This document shows positions 1 to 8,223 of a DNA stretch of 46,072 nt, piece by piece. Source of the DNA: an uncultured Bacteroidales bacterium (lineage in GTDB: Bacteria; Bacteroidota; Bacteroidia; Bacteroidales; Bacteroidaceae); assembly GCA_945833885.1 (NCBI GenBank), contig CAMAFY010000020.1:1-46072 (forward strand), given 5' to 3'. Below the pieces are notes generated by a model. It had not been told where the DNA came from and searched no databases. It was given only the letters and a program-made list of their open reading frames with translations. Position 1 is the stretch's first letter; every line of letters begins with the position of its first letter. The position numbers and the translations under genes are program-made.

Positions 1-21
1 CCGATTCCTGGTGGCACCACA
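1..21 (+). tRNA. 3' end of a tRNA gene, cut by the window edge
   Basis: The window opens with the end of a T-arm, an acceptor-stem half and an encoded CCA (ends GGCACCA), followed at once by a rho-independent terminator. The rest of the tRNA lies outside the window, so the amino acid cannot be assigned. The reading rests on the T-loop/acceptor pattern and on the D-arm-like sequence in the second copy at 83-151. Confidence 0.5.
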
Positions 22-27
22 GAAAGA

Positions 28-56
28 GACAGTAACACTCGTTGCTGTCTTTTTTT
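28..56 (+). terminator. Intrinsic terminator after the tRNA
   Basis: A 9-bp stem (GACAGTAAC at 28-36 with GTTGCTGTC at 41-49, one G-U pair) closes a 4-nt ACTC loop and is followed by seven T at 50-56. This is the standard rho-independent layout and fits the end of the tRNA transcript. A truncated copy of its left arm and loop recurs at 158-175. Confidence 0.8.
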
Positions 57-82
57 ATTGCCATAAAACACGTAAAAAGTTC

Positions 83-151
83 GTAGAGCAAAGGACTGGG
101 GCTCCTAAATTCTGGCCTTGTGTCCACGGTTCGATTCCTGGTGGCACCACA
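83..151 (+). pseudogene. Degenerate tRNA copy
   Basis: This stretch has a D-arm-like GTAGAGCA, an AAAGGACTG that resembles an anticodon-stem start, and an end identical to the tRNA at 1-21. The anticodon region is disordered (extra bases between CTGGGG and CCTTGTGTCC), the T-stem does not pair cleanly (CACGG against CCTGG), and no good 5' acceptor strand is found upstream. It is best read as a decayed tandem tRNA or a 3' tRNA remnant left by integration. Confidence 0.5.
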
Positions 152-293
152 GAAAGAGACAGTAACGCTCGTTGCACTTATTCTCTCCACATTTAATCGG
201 CACAACACTTGCCACAGATCATTTGAAAAAAACGGCACATCCCCTCGTATAAAAACTGAAAGGAAAATATAACACCACTACTCACATAACAGA

Positions 294-330
294 AATGTCC
301 GCAGACAAACGAAATTTGTCTGCGGACATT
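294..330 (-). terminator. Perfect 16-bp hairpin after trhA
   Basis: The arms at 294-309 and 315-330 are perfectly complementary over 16 bp with a 5-nt loop. It lies 51 bp past the trhA stop codon on the minus strand, which suits a transcription terminator or 3'-protective hairpin. The downstream U-tract on the minus strand is short (UUUCUG), so termination may be factor-assisted or bidirectional. Nothing else is seen in 176-381. Confidence 0.55.
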
Positions 331-381
331 GACTTTTACCGGCTATCATCCATAAGGACGGAAGGGCGAGGAAAACAACTC

Positions 382-1008
382 TTAGATGAGGATGGTGAGG
401 ACGGCACTCCAATGCGCCATGGCGCCGAACAGGACGAAAACGTGCCAGACAGCATGGAAATTCTTCTTCTCATCGTGGGCAAAAAAATAGGTGCCTGCCG
501 TATAGAAGAAACCTTCTGCCAGCAACAGGAGCAGAGAAAGCGTGGAAAGTTCCTCCACCACCCGGGGGAAGATGAAGAGCACGCTCCACCCCATCACCAG
601 ATACAGGACCAGGGAAAGGCGCGGATAACGGTCGATGGCGAAAATCTTGTAGAAGGTTCCACCGATGACCATCGCCCAAAGTATGCCGAACACCAACCAT
701 CCGAGCCATCCACCTACGACACCGATACAGATGGGTGTGTAGGAACAGGCTATCATGACGTAAATGCTGATATGGTCACACTTGCGCAACACCCGTTTTG
801 CCACGCCGGGATGCGCCCAATGGTATATGGTGCTGGAAAGGAACATGAGGAACATGCCGACGATGAAGAAGATGACGCCCATCGCCATCGCCCACCCTTT
901 GTGTACGGCAGGCCAAACCATCCAGATGGAAGATAGGGCGAACACCGCCCCGATAAGGTGGGTCCACGTATTGCCCTGTTCGTTCCTCAAAGGTAGGAAT
1001 CGTGTCAT
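382..1008 (-). CDS. trhA: TrhA/hemolysin III family membrane protein (PAQR superfamily)
   Basis: This 208-residue protein has about seven hydrophobic segments. It carries the metal-site pattern of the PAQR/CREST superfamily: S59-x3-H63, D78 and H185-x3-H189 near the C-terminus. Family members are inner-membrane proteins; bacterial TrhA has been linked to membrane energetics and fluidity, and the old hemolysin III name does not prove haemolysis. Length is normal. The start lies 85 bp after the stop of the acyl-activating fusion at 1094-3577 with no promoter match between them, so the two may be cotranscribed. That would make a lipid/membrane homeostasis pair (inference). Confidence 0.9.
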   Translation of the reverse strand: MTRFLPLRNEQGNTWTHLIGAVFALSSIWMVWPAVHKGWAMAMGVIFFIVGMFLMFLSSTIYHWAHPGVAKRVLRKCDHISIYVMIACSYTPICIGVVGGWLGWLVFGILWAMVIGGTFYKIFAIDRYPRLSLVLYLVMGWSVLFIFPRVVEELSTLSLLLLLAEGFFYTAGTYFFAHDEKKNFHAVWHVFVLFGAMAHWSAVLTILI

Positions 1009-1093
1009 ATTCTGTGTTTTTAATCAGGGGTTGTATATTGATTTTCCCATGCTTCACCCCCGCTCATACGGATTAAAGGAACGTGGGCAAGCG

Positions 1094-3577
1094 TCAATCC
1101 TTACGGAAACATTCGTCAATGACACCGCGGACACGGCAGGCGAAGGCTTCGTAGTCCTCACCCTCACCAACGGAAAGCGGAGCAAGATACTCCACAGTCA
1201 CCTTGTGCGGCCGCAGCCACTTGCGCCATCTCGGCAAAGCCTCGTAGGCTCCCTTGATGCAAACGGGGACAACGGGCACATGAAGTTCGGAGGCCAGAAT
1301 GGCAAACGTCTTCTTGAACTCGCCGAGTTGTCCGTCGCGCGTACGGCTTCCTTCGGGGAAGATGACCAGAACATTGCCACGACGCAGCACCTCGCCCAGT
1401 TGAAGGATGCTGTCACGCAGGCGCGAACGCTCCATAAGCACAACATTATGACGGCGGGCAAAGAGACGTCGCTGACGACTCTGAACGTGATCTTCGGTGG
1501 CATAGGAGTAGCATGCGCTCACCACGTCCGAAGGCAGTCCGGCAATCACCACCGGTCCGTCGATGTAACTCTGGTGGTTGGGGGCGAGAAGATAAGGGCC
1601 CTTTGCCGGAAGATGCTCCTTTCCGCGCAGTTCAAGACGGTTGTAAAGGCCGAAGAAAAGGCGGAAAAGGCGTGCCAACAGCGGAAGCGTGGTGCTGTGA
1701 GCGGGGATTTCCACCCCGGCGGAAGGCGCCTCGCGGAGCGTCTGTGCCCAATCCACGCTTTCCGTTGCCTCCTCATTGATGTGGGTTTTATGGCCTGCCA
1801 CATACTCGGCAATGGCCAGAACGTTGGCATATCCCGCCATCGTGTCGGCACCGACCTTGGCACCGAAGGTCTTTTCTATAAAGCCCTGGAGGCCCACCTT
1901 ATCGAGAGAATCGAAGGCAAGGTCCGTCTCCACATGGCTCGTGGGACGCACTTTCACCCTCTTCTCCGCCTCAATATAACGCTTGATGAGTTGATATTCG
2001 CGGAAAGTAGGTTCGGGACCTTCGTCCTTCCGCACCGCCTCGTGGGCACCGCGGGCCACAATTTCGCGTATCTTATAACGCTGCAATTTCTCGAGTTTCG
2101 TGCGGGGAAGGTCGCCGTGATAAACGAAAACGCTCATCACCTTCTTGTATGCGGCGACACTGAGGTTGTAAGGTTCGAGCACCTGACGCTTCAACTGTTC
2201 TTCGATTTCCGCGTCCGACATATCTCCAGCCCAATCCTTTTGGGGTACAACGACGGCACAAAGCAGGTCGCCATCCTGAACAACTGCCACCTCCTTGACC
2301 TGTTCTTCGAACTTTTCGAGTTTATATTCCAGTTCTGCAGGCTGCACATTCTTACCGTTTGAAAGGACGATGATCTCCTTGCTACGGCCGGTGATGTAGA
2401 CCCGGCCCCGCTCATCGAAGCGTGCAAGGTCGCCCGTATGGAGGAAACCTTCGGCATCGATGACGGCAGCCGTCTCCTCCGGACGGTTGTAATAGCCCTG
2501 CATCAGGTTGGGACCTTTGGCACAAAGTTCGTCATCCACCAGTTTCACCTGCACCATGGACAGGGGAAGTCCGGCACAACCGGGGATGATGTCGCCCGGA
2601 CGTGTGAAGGAAATCATCGGAGCCGTCTCCGTCATGCCGTAGCCTTCCAGCACTTCAAGACCCAAAGTCCGCAGCCCCCGGCCTACTTCAACGTCGAGTG
2701 CGGCACCGCCACAGACGCAAAATTCAAGATGTCCGCCCAGTTTCTGGTGGACCGACTTGAAGATGGTGCGGGAAAACGAGATGCTTCCCACCTTCTCGCA
2801 CAGCGAAAAGAGGGCGCGGGTAAGCAGATGGGCATCGATTTTGCGCTTGATGCCGTTGTAAAGTGTCTGCCACAGACGCGGAACTCCCACCATGATGCCT
2901 ATCTGCGCACGGCTGAGGGTGGCCATGATGTCGGCACCCGACATGGAAGGACACAGGGCAATGCCGTCGCCCGTGGAAAGCGGTGCCACCACGGTTCCCA
3001 CCAATGGCAGCACGTGGTGCAGGGGAAGCAGGACGAGTGTGCGGCGCTTTCCGTTGAAAATTGGGACCTCCCTCGAGACGCTGTAGATGTTGGCATTAAG
3101 ATTGGCAAAGGATAGCATCACGCCCTTGGGCGAACCCGTGGTGCCTGACGTATAAATAATGAGTGCCGTATCGTTGTCCTCATAGCCTACGCTTGCCTTT
3201 TCCGCACCGACGGGGGCCTGTTCGAAGTCGTCAATCAGACAAACTTCTGTCTTCACACCGCTCTCCTCGATGGCAGCACGCAGGACGTCGAGGCGAAGGC
3301 GCGATGTCCATACGCACGCCGGCTGACAGTCGGAAAGGATGTACGCCACATCGCTTACCGTGGAACCGGCGTCCACCGGCACGGCAACGGCACGATGCGA
3401 CCAGACGGCATAGAAAGCATAAATCCAGCCTTCGCGGTTCTCACTGAAAATGACGGCGCGCTCCCCGCGTTCCACGGGCGTAGATTGCGCAAAAACGGCG
3501 ACACGCTGAAGCAGTTCGGAATAACTCACCTCGCGTTCGCCGGAAATAATTGCGGTTTTGTTGAATTCTTTTAGCAT
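1094..3577 (-). CDS. AMP-dependent acyl synthetase / acyl carrier domain / 1-acylglycerol-phosphate acyltransferase fusion
   Basis: The 827-residue protein has three modules. Residues 1-510 form an adenylate-forming acyl-activating enzyme, with the P-loop YTSGTTGSPKG at 142-152, EGYGMTE at 311-317 and TGDL at 381-384. Residues 520-595 look like an acyl carrier domain with the phosphopantetheine serine S557 in FDSLDK. Residues 630-827 form a PlsC-type acyltransferase with NHQSYID (H668, D673) and FPEGSR at 740-745. The expected role is to activate a fatty acid, hold it on the built-in carrier and move it to a (lyso)phospholipid, as the Aas family does. The extra carrier domain distinguishes it from E. 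coli Aas. Native substrate is unknown. A TACCTTTG promoter element lies just upstream. Confidence 0.9.
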   Translation of the reverse strand: MLKEFNKTAIISGEREVSYSELLQRVAVFAQSTPVERGERAVIFSENREGWIYAFYAVWSHRAVAVPVDAGSTVSDVAYILSDCQPACVWTSRLRLDVLRAAIEESGVKTEVCLIDDFEQAPVGAEKASVGYEDNDTALIIYTSGTTGSPKGVMLSFANLNANIYSVSREVPIFNGKRRTLVLLPLHHVLPLVGTVVAPLSTGDGIALCPSMSGADIMATLSRAQIGIMVGVPRLWQTLYNGIKRKIDAHLLTRALFSLCEKVGSISFSRTIFKSVHQKLGGHLEFCVCGGAALDVEVGRGLRTLGLEVLEGYGMTETAPMISFTRPGDIIPGCAGLPLSMVQVKLVDDELCAKGPNLMQGYYNRPEETAAVIDAEGFLHTGDLARFDERGRVYITGRSKEIIVLSNGKNVQPAELEYKLEKFEEQVKEVAVVQDGDLLCAVVVPQKDWAGDMSDAEIEEQLKRQVLEPYNLSVAAYKKVMSVFVYHGDLPRTKLEKLQRYKIREIVARGAHEAVRKDEGPEPTFREYQLIKRYIEAEKRVKVRPTSHVETDLAFDSLDKVGLQGFIEKTFGAKVGADTMAGYANVLAIAEYVAGHKTHINEEATESVDWAQTLREAPSAGVEIPAHSTTLPLLARLFRLFFGLYNRLELRGKEHLPAKGPYLLAPNHQSYIDGPVVIAGLPSDVVSACYSYATEDHVQSRQRRLFARRHNVVLMERSRLRDSILQLGEVLRRGNVLVIFPEGSRTRDGQLGEFKKTFAILASELHVPVVPVCIKGAYEALPRWRKWLRPHKVTVEYLAPLSVGEGEDYEAFACRVRGVIDECFRKD

Positions 3578-3600
3578 AAACTTTCGTATGTGACGGGGTG

Positions 3601-3608
3601 CAAAGGTA
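3601..3608 (-). promoter_or_regulatory. Candidate -7 element TACCTTTG
   Basis: On the minus strand this octamer matches the Bacteroidota sigma-ABfr -7 consensus TAnnTTTG exactly and is followed by C, as is common. It lies 24 bp before the ATG of the acyl synthetase fusion. No TTTG is found at the usual 19-bp spacing; the nearest one, at 3622-3625, is only 13 bp away. Confidence 0.5.
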
Positions 3609-3703
3609 CGAAGTATTTTTGCAAAGAGTACAATATTATCCTACCAATAACGCCATAATACACACAAAAAGCCTACATTGTCCTATCATAGGCACTAATA
3701 ATC

Positions 3704-4546
3704 CTATCCGATAAGCCGCACCCTGTACTCCTGGGGAGTGTAGCCGATGTGGCTTTTGAACAGACGGATGAAATAGGCTGTATCGGAAAATCCCACCTCG
3801 GACGCAATCTCCCCGACGCTCTTTTCCGATTCCAACAGGAGTTTTTGCGCGTGCTGCACCTTGCGGGTGAGGACATACTGTACGGGAGTGATGCCGACGA
3901 CCTGCCGAAAACGCCGTATAAAATACGATTTTGTGAGGCACGCCCGGTCGGCAAGACGCTCGACACTGATGGGCTCATGGAGATGGCTTTGGATAAAATC
4001 AAGGATTGGGGCGATGCGGGTGTCGCGAAGTTGCTCGCGTTCACGGCCGTGCTTGACGAAATACGAGAGGATGATTTCCACCAACCCCCGCAGTTGCATA
4101 CGCTCGTAATAGGGCAATGCCGTGAAAGCCTGGGCATAATCGCGGTACGACTGGTGGTTCAGGAAGGCTTCGGCGCTGCGCGAGGGGAGATTGAGACGGG
4201 GATAAAGCGTGCAGTAATTCTCAAAAAGCAGTTGCGCAGCGTGGTTGGCGTTCACCTCAAGCGGGAGTTCGTAGTGGTCGAAGATGGAGGTTTGCCCCTT
4301 CGGAAGGAGGAAAGCGAAGAGGTAATAGAAGGCAAATCCCGCCTCGCAGTCGTAGGAATGGGGCTCATAGGCGGGAATCAGGTAAAGGCGTCCCGGAAGA
4401 ACCTCCACATCCCCCTTGCGAAGATGCAGCACGGCACGCCCGCTCTGGACGCAGAAAAAGCGCAGAAAGGGCGAGGAAATGTCGCTGCCCTGCCAGCGAT
4501 GACGCGTGCGGGCGTAGCCCAGATTCAGGATTATAAAGTCTTCCAT
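3704..4546 (-). CDS. AraC-family transcriptional regulator
   Basis: This 280-residue regulator has a cupin-like sensor half (residues about 15-150) and an AraC-type double helix-turn-helix at about 180-278. The second HTH carries the family signature (VGEIASEVGFSDTAYFIRLF, then FKSHIGYTPQEYR). It binds DNA in the cytoplasm; ligand and targets cannot be read from the sequence. It lies 66 bp after the stop of the nitroreductase gene in the same direction, so the two may be cotranscribed and the regulator may control the enzyme (inference). Length and domain order are normal. Confidence 0.92.
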   Translation of the reverse strand: MEDFIILNLGYARTRHRWQGSDISSPFLRFFCVQSGRAVLHLRKGDVEVLPGRLYLIPAYEPHSYDCEAGFAFYYLFAFLLPKGQTSIFDHYELPLEVNANHAAQLLFENYCTLYPRLNLPSRSAEAFLNHQSYRDYAQAFTALPYYERMQLRGLVEIILSYFVKHGREREQLRDTRIAPILDFIQSHLHEPISVERLADRACLTKSYFIRRFRQVVGITPVQYVLTRKVQHAQKLLLESEKSVGEIASEVGFSDTAYFIRLFKSHIGYTPQEYRVRLIG

Positions 4547-4612
4547 ACGTGGGATGACGGAAAGAAATGAGGACCTTCCTTCGGATTTTTTACGTCTATC
4601 TGACGGCGGACA

Positions 4613-5146
4613 TCAGCGGAGCCAATGGACGAAATCGGCCTTGCGGGGCTTGGGCTCCGGCACATTCCCCTGACGGTAACCGAGGGCGCAATGGCCAATG
4701 CCCTCCCATTCATCGGGATTGATGCCGGCAAGTTTCAGAATTTCCCGGCCTTCGGGAGTTTCACACTCCTCCTTGGCACGGTGAATCCAGATGCTGTCGA
4801 TGCCGAGAGCGTGGGCTGCGAGCATGAGATTGCCCATGACCAGACTGCCATCATAGACGCGGTTGCGCCAATCTGCCTTGGCAAGCACCATGATGATGAC
4901 GGGAGCGCCATAGAAAGGGTCGCTCGTGGTGCCGAGGACTTCGGCATTCATGCGGCTGATGCGCTCACGGATTTCCGGATTCGTCACCACCAGCATCTTG
5001 GTATGCTGGTAACCCATACCGTTGGCGGCAAACTTTCCACATTCGACAATTTGGGAAATCTCCGCCTCGGACGGAAGGCGGTTGGGGTCGAAGCAGCGAA
5101 CAGAACGGCGCGTAAGGATGTTTTGAATGGTTTCGTTTGTTGTCAT
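4613..5146 (-). CDS. Nitroreductase-family FMN oxidoreductase
   Basis: A 177-residue protein of the nitroreductase fold. The N-terminal ILTRRSVRCFDPNRLP is the classical FMN-phosphate-binding start (RRSVR), followed by a helix of the EISQIVECGKFA type, a GMGYQ segment and a C-terminal GIGHCALGY strand. Such enzymes use NAD(P)H to reduce quinones, nitroaromatics or other small electrophiles in the cytoplasm. The length fits the short anaerobe-type subfamily. The true substrate is unknown. It lies upstream of the AraC gene on the same strand. A possible promoter is at 5422-5429, which would give a leader of about 275 nt. Confidence 0.9.
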   Translation of the reverse strand: MTTNETIQNILTRRSVRCFDPNRLPSEAEISQIVECGKFAANGMGYQHTKMLVVTNPEIRERISRMNAEVLGTTSDPFYGAPVIIMVLAKADWRNRVYDGSLVMGNLMLAAHALGIDSIWIHRAKEECETPEGREILKLAGINPDEWEGIGHCALGYRQGNVPEPKPRKADFVHWLR

Positions 5147-5421
5147 TGCTGAAAATTAAGGCTTTAAGGTGAACAAAATCCGCTCGGAAAAGACTCGGAA
5201 CACGACAAATCCAATTTATAGAACCTGTCACGAATTGATTTCGCACACTAACATCAAGCAGAAAGATCACATCTGTTGATTCGTGTCCCTGAAAAAAGTC
5301 GCTGGAATTTTCGTAAATCACGGAAACCTGACCGTCTTTTCGGCGTTGAAAAAAAAAGTCGGAAAGAAAAACTGGCGGCAGACAAGACGTCAATCTTCGT
5401 TTTTCTTCCTTCTTTTCCAAG

Positions 5422-5429
5422 CAAAGATA
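5422..5429 (-). promoter_or_regulatory. Candidate -7 element TATCTTTG
   Basis: The minus-strand octamer fits TAnnTTTG followed by C and is the only good match upstream of the nitroreductase gene. No TTTG -33 box is seen at the usual spacing and the leader would be long, so this is tentative. A stray GTTCTATAAATT motif, the same as the ends of the 13222-13448 element, lies between it and the gene at 5213-5224 on the minus strand. Confidence 0.3.
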
Positions 5430-5543
5430 CAGCATTTTTATCATATCCGACGGGCTTTTTACTGAGAATTTCAAAATAATCGTGCCTGTAAGTGCAGAAT
5501 GAGAGCGGCTGACCTGATATACCTGTGCCGATAAAGCAGGCGG

Positions 5544-5741
5544 AAAGGACGGGAATGGCGGAGAGAACTATACGGGCACGACAAAGAAAAGGACGGGAAA
5601 GGCACGGAACTATTGCGGGAAATGACGGAGGATTCTGCGGAAAACTGCGGAAAGGCGTATGGGAATGGCAGCCGTCAATTGACGGAAAAGGTGAAGGATT
5701 CTGCGAGGAATGGCGGAAAGGCGTACGGGAATGGCAGCGGC
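5544..5741. repeat. 22-bp-period tandem array, nine degenerate units
   Basis: Cut into 22-mers from 5544, each unit has a GGGAA or CGGAA-like core at the same place (core starts near 5552, 5574, 5596, 5618, 5640, 5662, 5684, 5706, 5728). Units alternate in similarity, so the plainest repeat is 66 bp (three units): about 5632-5675 recurs at 5698-5741. The period is not a multiple of three and both strands have stops, so it is not coding. Nothing else is recognised in this part of the 5147-6504 gap. Confidence 0.75.
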
Positions 5742-5852
5742 CAATCTTCACTCACGCGGTACCCCACCCCGCACAATCTTCTCCGAATAACCACACACAA
5801 TGGATAAGGACCTGCAGAGATGCCGGAAACGCCTGCGAACATCATGGCATAA

Positions 5853-5951
5853 ACATCGGAAGTCCTTCGTTATAACATCGGAAGTTTCCTATCCAAACTT
5901 CGGAACTTTTTCATCAAAACATCGGAAGTTCATCACCACGACATCCGTACA
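5853..5951. repeat. 22-bp-period array of ACATCGGAAGT-like units
   Basis: The 11-mer ACATCGGAAGT or a close variant starts at 5853, 5875, 5897, 5919 and 5941, exactly 22 bp apart, with variable sequence between. The shared CGGAA core links it to the array at 5544-5741. It lies between the nitroreductase and OmpA-like genes. The stretch 5952-6131 that follows holds nothing I recognise. Confidence 0.8.
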
Positions 5952-6131
5952 TTTCGCAAATCGATTCCCCTTCGGCATACCCTTTGTTCTGAACACCGTG
6001 CCTAACCGCACGGAATCAGCAAAAAACGTGACCGGTAATCAAATTCCTCCGACCGTCAGCATCCATGACAATTCTTTGGAAAACACCTGCGATTTGCTGG
6101 GGAAGGAGGTCTCATGATCAGCGAAAAGACA

Positions 6132-6384
6132 TCGTTTTCATTAAGCCAAATGAGCAGAACGGAAGCAGTTGAAAACTCTTTCTGTTATGCCATGGCGAGA
6201 AAACGAAGAGGGTAAACCAACGTTTTCGCTAAGCCAAATGAGCAGAACGAAAGCAGTTGAAAACTCTTTCTGTTATGCCATGGCGAGAAAACGAAGGGGG
6301 TAAACCAACGTTTTCGCTAAGCCAAATGAGCAGAACGAAAGCAGTTGAAAACTCTTTCTGTTATGCCATGGCGAGAAAACGAAG
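6132..6384 (+). repeat. 88-bp tandem repeat, about 2.9 copies, of a 76-bp element
   Basis: Three nearly identical copies of a 76-bp core begin at about 6132, 6220 and 6308 with a spacing of 88 bp. Each core starts with CGTTTTC, contains AAGCCAAATGAGCAGAACG and ends GCCATGGCGAGAAAACGA, so its ends are short inverted repeats (CGTTTTC/GAAAACG). An inverted single copy is at 9775-9850. The 88-bp spacing equals four 22-bp periods, the unit of the arrays just upstream. Confidence 0.85.
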
Positions 6385-6397
6385 AACAAAGTTCAAC

Positions 6398-6437
6398 AAA
6401 AAACCCCTTCCGCAGGCCTGTTGACCTACAGAAGGGG
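6398..6437 (-). terminator. Intrinsic terminator of the OmpA-like gene
   Basis: On the minus strand the RNA CCCCUUCUGUAGG pairs with CCUGCGGAAGGGG (two G-U pairs) across an 8-nt loop and is followed by six U (the A run at 6398-6403). It lies 67 bp after the porin stop codon. This is a strong rho-independent terminator. Confidence 0.85.
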
Positions 6438-6504
6438 GAACATTATCGCAGAATACTGCCAAATTACTTTGAAAGCCTCAGCAGTTTATGTTGTGACGAA
6501 AAGA

Positions 6505-7587
6505 TTATTCAGCCACGCAGATGGTACAACGGTTCTTGCGATAGTTGGCCTCATCGTTGCCGAAGGGCTGAACGGTATCACCCTTGTAATCCTTGTTGAT
6601 GCGGTCTGCGGAGATACCACGCTGGATGAGCGCATCGTAAACTGCGTTCACACGCTGCTTGGAGAGACGGAGGTTGATGGTAGCATTACCCGTGTTCTTG
6701 TCGGCATAACCGGTAATGTCAATCTTAGCCTCGGGATACTTGTTGAGGTATGCCACACATTCTTCCACCTTTTCCATTTCCGCAGGACGGATATCGTAGC
6801 GGTTGATGAGGAAGAATACGTTCTGGATGCAAGGTTTCACCTCTTCTACGACAACAGGTGCGGGAGCAGGTTCGGGAACTGGCTCGGGTTCGGGCTCAAC
6901 AACAGGCTCGGGTTCAACGGGAACGACAACGGGAGCAGGAGCATATTTCTGACGTTTGCGGATGTTGATGCCCACCTTTGCCACGATTCCGTTCTCATTG
7001 TCGTAAGCAACAAGAGAACCACGGTTCCAAAGGTGCTGATAACCGATTCCGAAAGTAAGGTCGATGTTCTCGCGCAGACGGAAGAGGATACCGGGCATCA
7101 CCTCAAGGTTGATGCTGTTGGGGGTATCATCCTTGATGGAACCTACGATACGGTCACCGGAAACGCCAAGGGCGCCACCGCCACGTACCTCTGCAAAGAA
7201 CTGCCAGCGCTTCTGATTGAAGAGACGATAGTCGAGAACGAGGTTGGCAGCAACGGCGTTGCCGGCGGGAACTCCGTTAAACGGATAGACTTTCCACCAG
7301 AATCCGGCGTCAACACCGAGATACCAGTTGTTGGTAATGTTATAACCGCCACCAACTTCAAAGGTTCCGAACCAGTCGTCCTGATGGTTTTTCTTTACGG
7401 GCGCCACATCAGGGAAGAGATTCTTGTCGGAATATCCCCAAAATCCGCCGACACGGGCACGGAATTCGCCCTTTCGAGCGATGTCACCCTGCCAAAACTT
7501 CTCAGGCTGCTGAGGAAGTTCCTTTTCTGCAAAGGCTGTCGTGAAAGCCAAGCAGAAGAAAGCAAGCAAAGTAAGGATTTTCTTCAT
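6505..7587 (-). CDS. OmpA-family outer membrane protein
   Basis: The 360-residue precursor begins with a lysine-rich, hydrophobic signal peptide ending AFA, with cleavage expected after residue 20. Residues about 25-215 alternate in the way of an outer membrane beta-barrel. A Pro/Glu/Val-rich linker follows (about 218-255), then an OmpA C-terminal peptidoglycan-binding domain whose core is IDITGYADKNTG and LSKQRVNAVYDAL. It should sit in the outer membrane and tether it to the cell wall. Length is normal. It is probably monocistronic: a strong terminator follows and 636 bp without a gene precede it. Confidence 0.92.
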   Translation of the reverse strand: MKKILTLLAFFCLAFTTAFAEKELPQQPEKFWQGDIARKGEFRARVGGFWGYSDKNLFPDVAPVKKNHQDDWFGTFEVGGGYNITNNWYLGVDAGFWWKVYPFNGVPAGNAVAANLVLDYRLFNQKRWQFFAEVRGGGALGVSGDRIVGSIKDDTPNSINLEVMPGILFRLRENIDLTFGIGYQHLWNRGSLVAYDNENGIVAKVGINIRKRQKYAPAPVVVPVEPEPVVEPEPEPVPEPAPAPVVVEEVKPCIQNVFFLINRYDIRPAEMEKVEECVAYLNKYPEAKIDITGYADKNTGNATINLRLSKQRVNAVYDALIQRGISADRINKDYKGDTVQPFGNDEANYRKNRCTICVAE

Positions 7588-8223
7588 AATGGTAATTTGA
7601 TGATTATTTTTTTGATTTTCAATATCTTGGGAACAACTTCAAAATGTTGTAAACTTGGAACATGGTCGCAGGAAAAGGAAGGCGATGCGTTCGTTCAAGA
7701 CAACCTTGATAGTAGGGGATGATACTCACCGGAAGGAAGGTCATGAGAAAAGGTATTCCAGATGTCTTGTACCGAAATTTCCGGTCATAGGCTGTGGTCG
7801 TTTTCCATTCAGGTCTCACAGGCTGCCGGTCGCAATTTACGGACTCTCCGACCATCTCTTCCGCCATAAAACAGCGTCATATCCGCCTTTTGGCTCTCAG
7901 ACTGCAAAAGGTTCCTGCGGCGTTAGCCGTGATGCCGCCCTCCCACCAACGTCTGCCGCAAGGGAAATGATTGGAAAATCATCGGCATGGCAAAGACATC
8001 ATCCTGCCCTTAGATAGCATATTCTACGGAAAAGTTTGCTGAAATTGCGTTCACTTAACATAAAATATACATCCTATGTACGCGGCAAATTTACAACAAA
8101 AGTACATATAGCGTGTAAAAAAGCCGTAAAATATCTTCGTTTCACAAAGATTTCTCTAACAAATTGCTTTCCAAACCTTTAATATTTGTCATACGGGGTT
8201 TAGATTCTCTCATCGCATCAGGC
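7588..8223. other. Non-coding gap before the OmpA-like gene
   Basis: No convincing gene is seen; the open frames here lack recognisable domains. Two minus-strand matches to TAnnTTTG occur at 8086-8093 and 8097-8104, but neither has a clear -33 TTTG and they would give a leader of about 500 nt. The promoter of the porin gene is therefore unresolved. Confidence 0.5.

Larger units (their letters stand above)
2..175 (+). repeat. 44-bp direct repeat spanning tRNA 3' end and terminator arm
   Basis: Positions 2-45 and 132-175 are the same 44 bp with one difference (A36 versus G166). The repeat covers the tRNA 3' end, the spacer and the left arm plus loop of the terminator, and stops inside the terminator's right arm. 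tRNA 3'-end duplications of this kind are typical att sites of tRNA-targeting integrases, but no integrase gene is visible here. Confidence 0.8.

Noticed and set aside
764..2362. Plus-strand open frame of 532 codons
   Set aside because: It lies antisense to the acyl synthetase fusion and trhA, has no recognisable domain and reflects GC-rich codon bias of the real genes.
5800..6117. Possible small plus-strand gene of 105 codons in the 5147-6504 gap
   Set aside because: It runs through the 22-bp-period array and shows no protein family features.
6421..7722. Plus-strand open frame of 433 codons
   Set aside because: It is antisense to the OmpA-like gene, whose signal peptide, barrel and OmpA domain are clear.
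7619..7867. Minus-strand 82-codon frame before the OmpA-like gene
   Set aside because: No domain, no signal sequence and no clear promoter; composition looks random.
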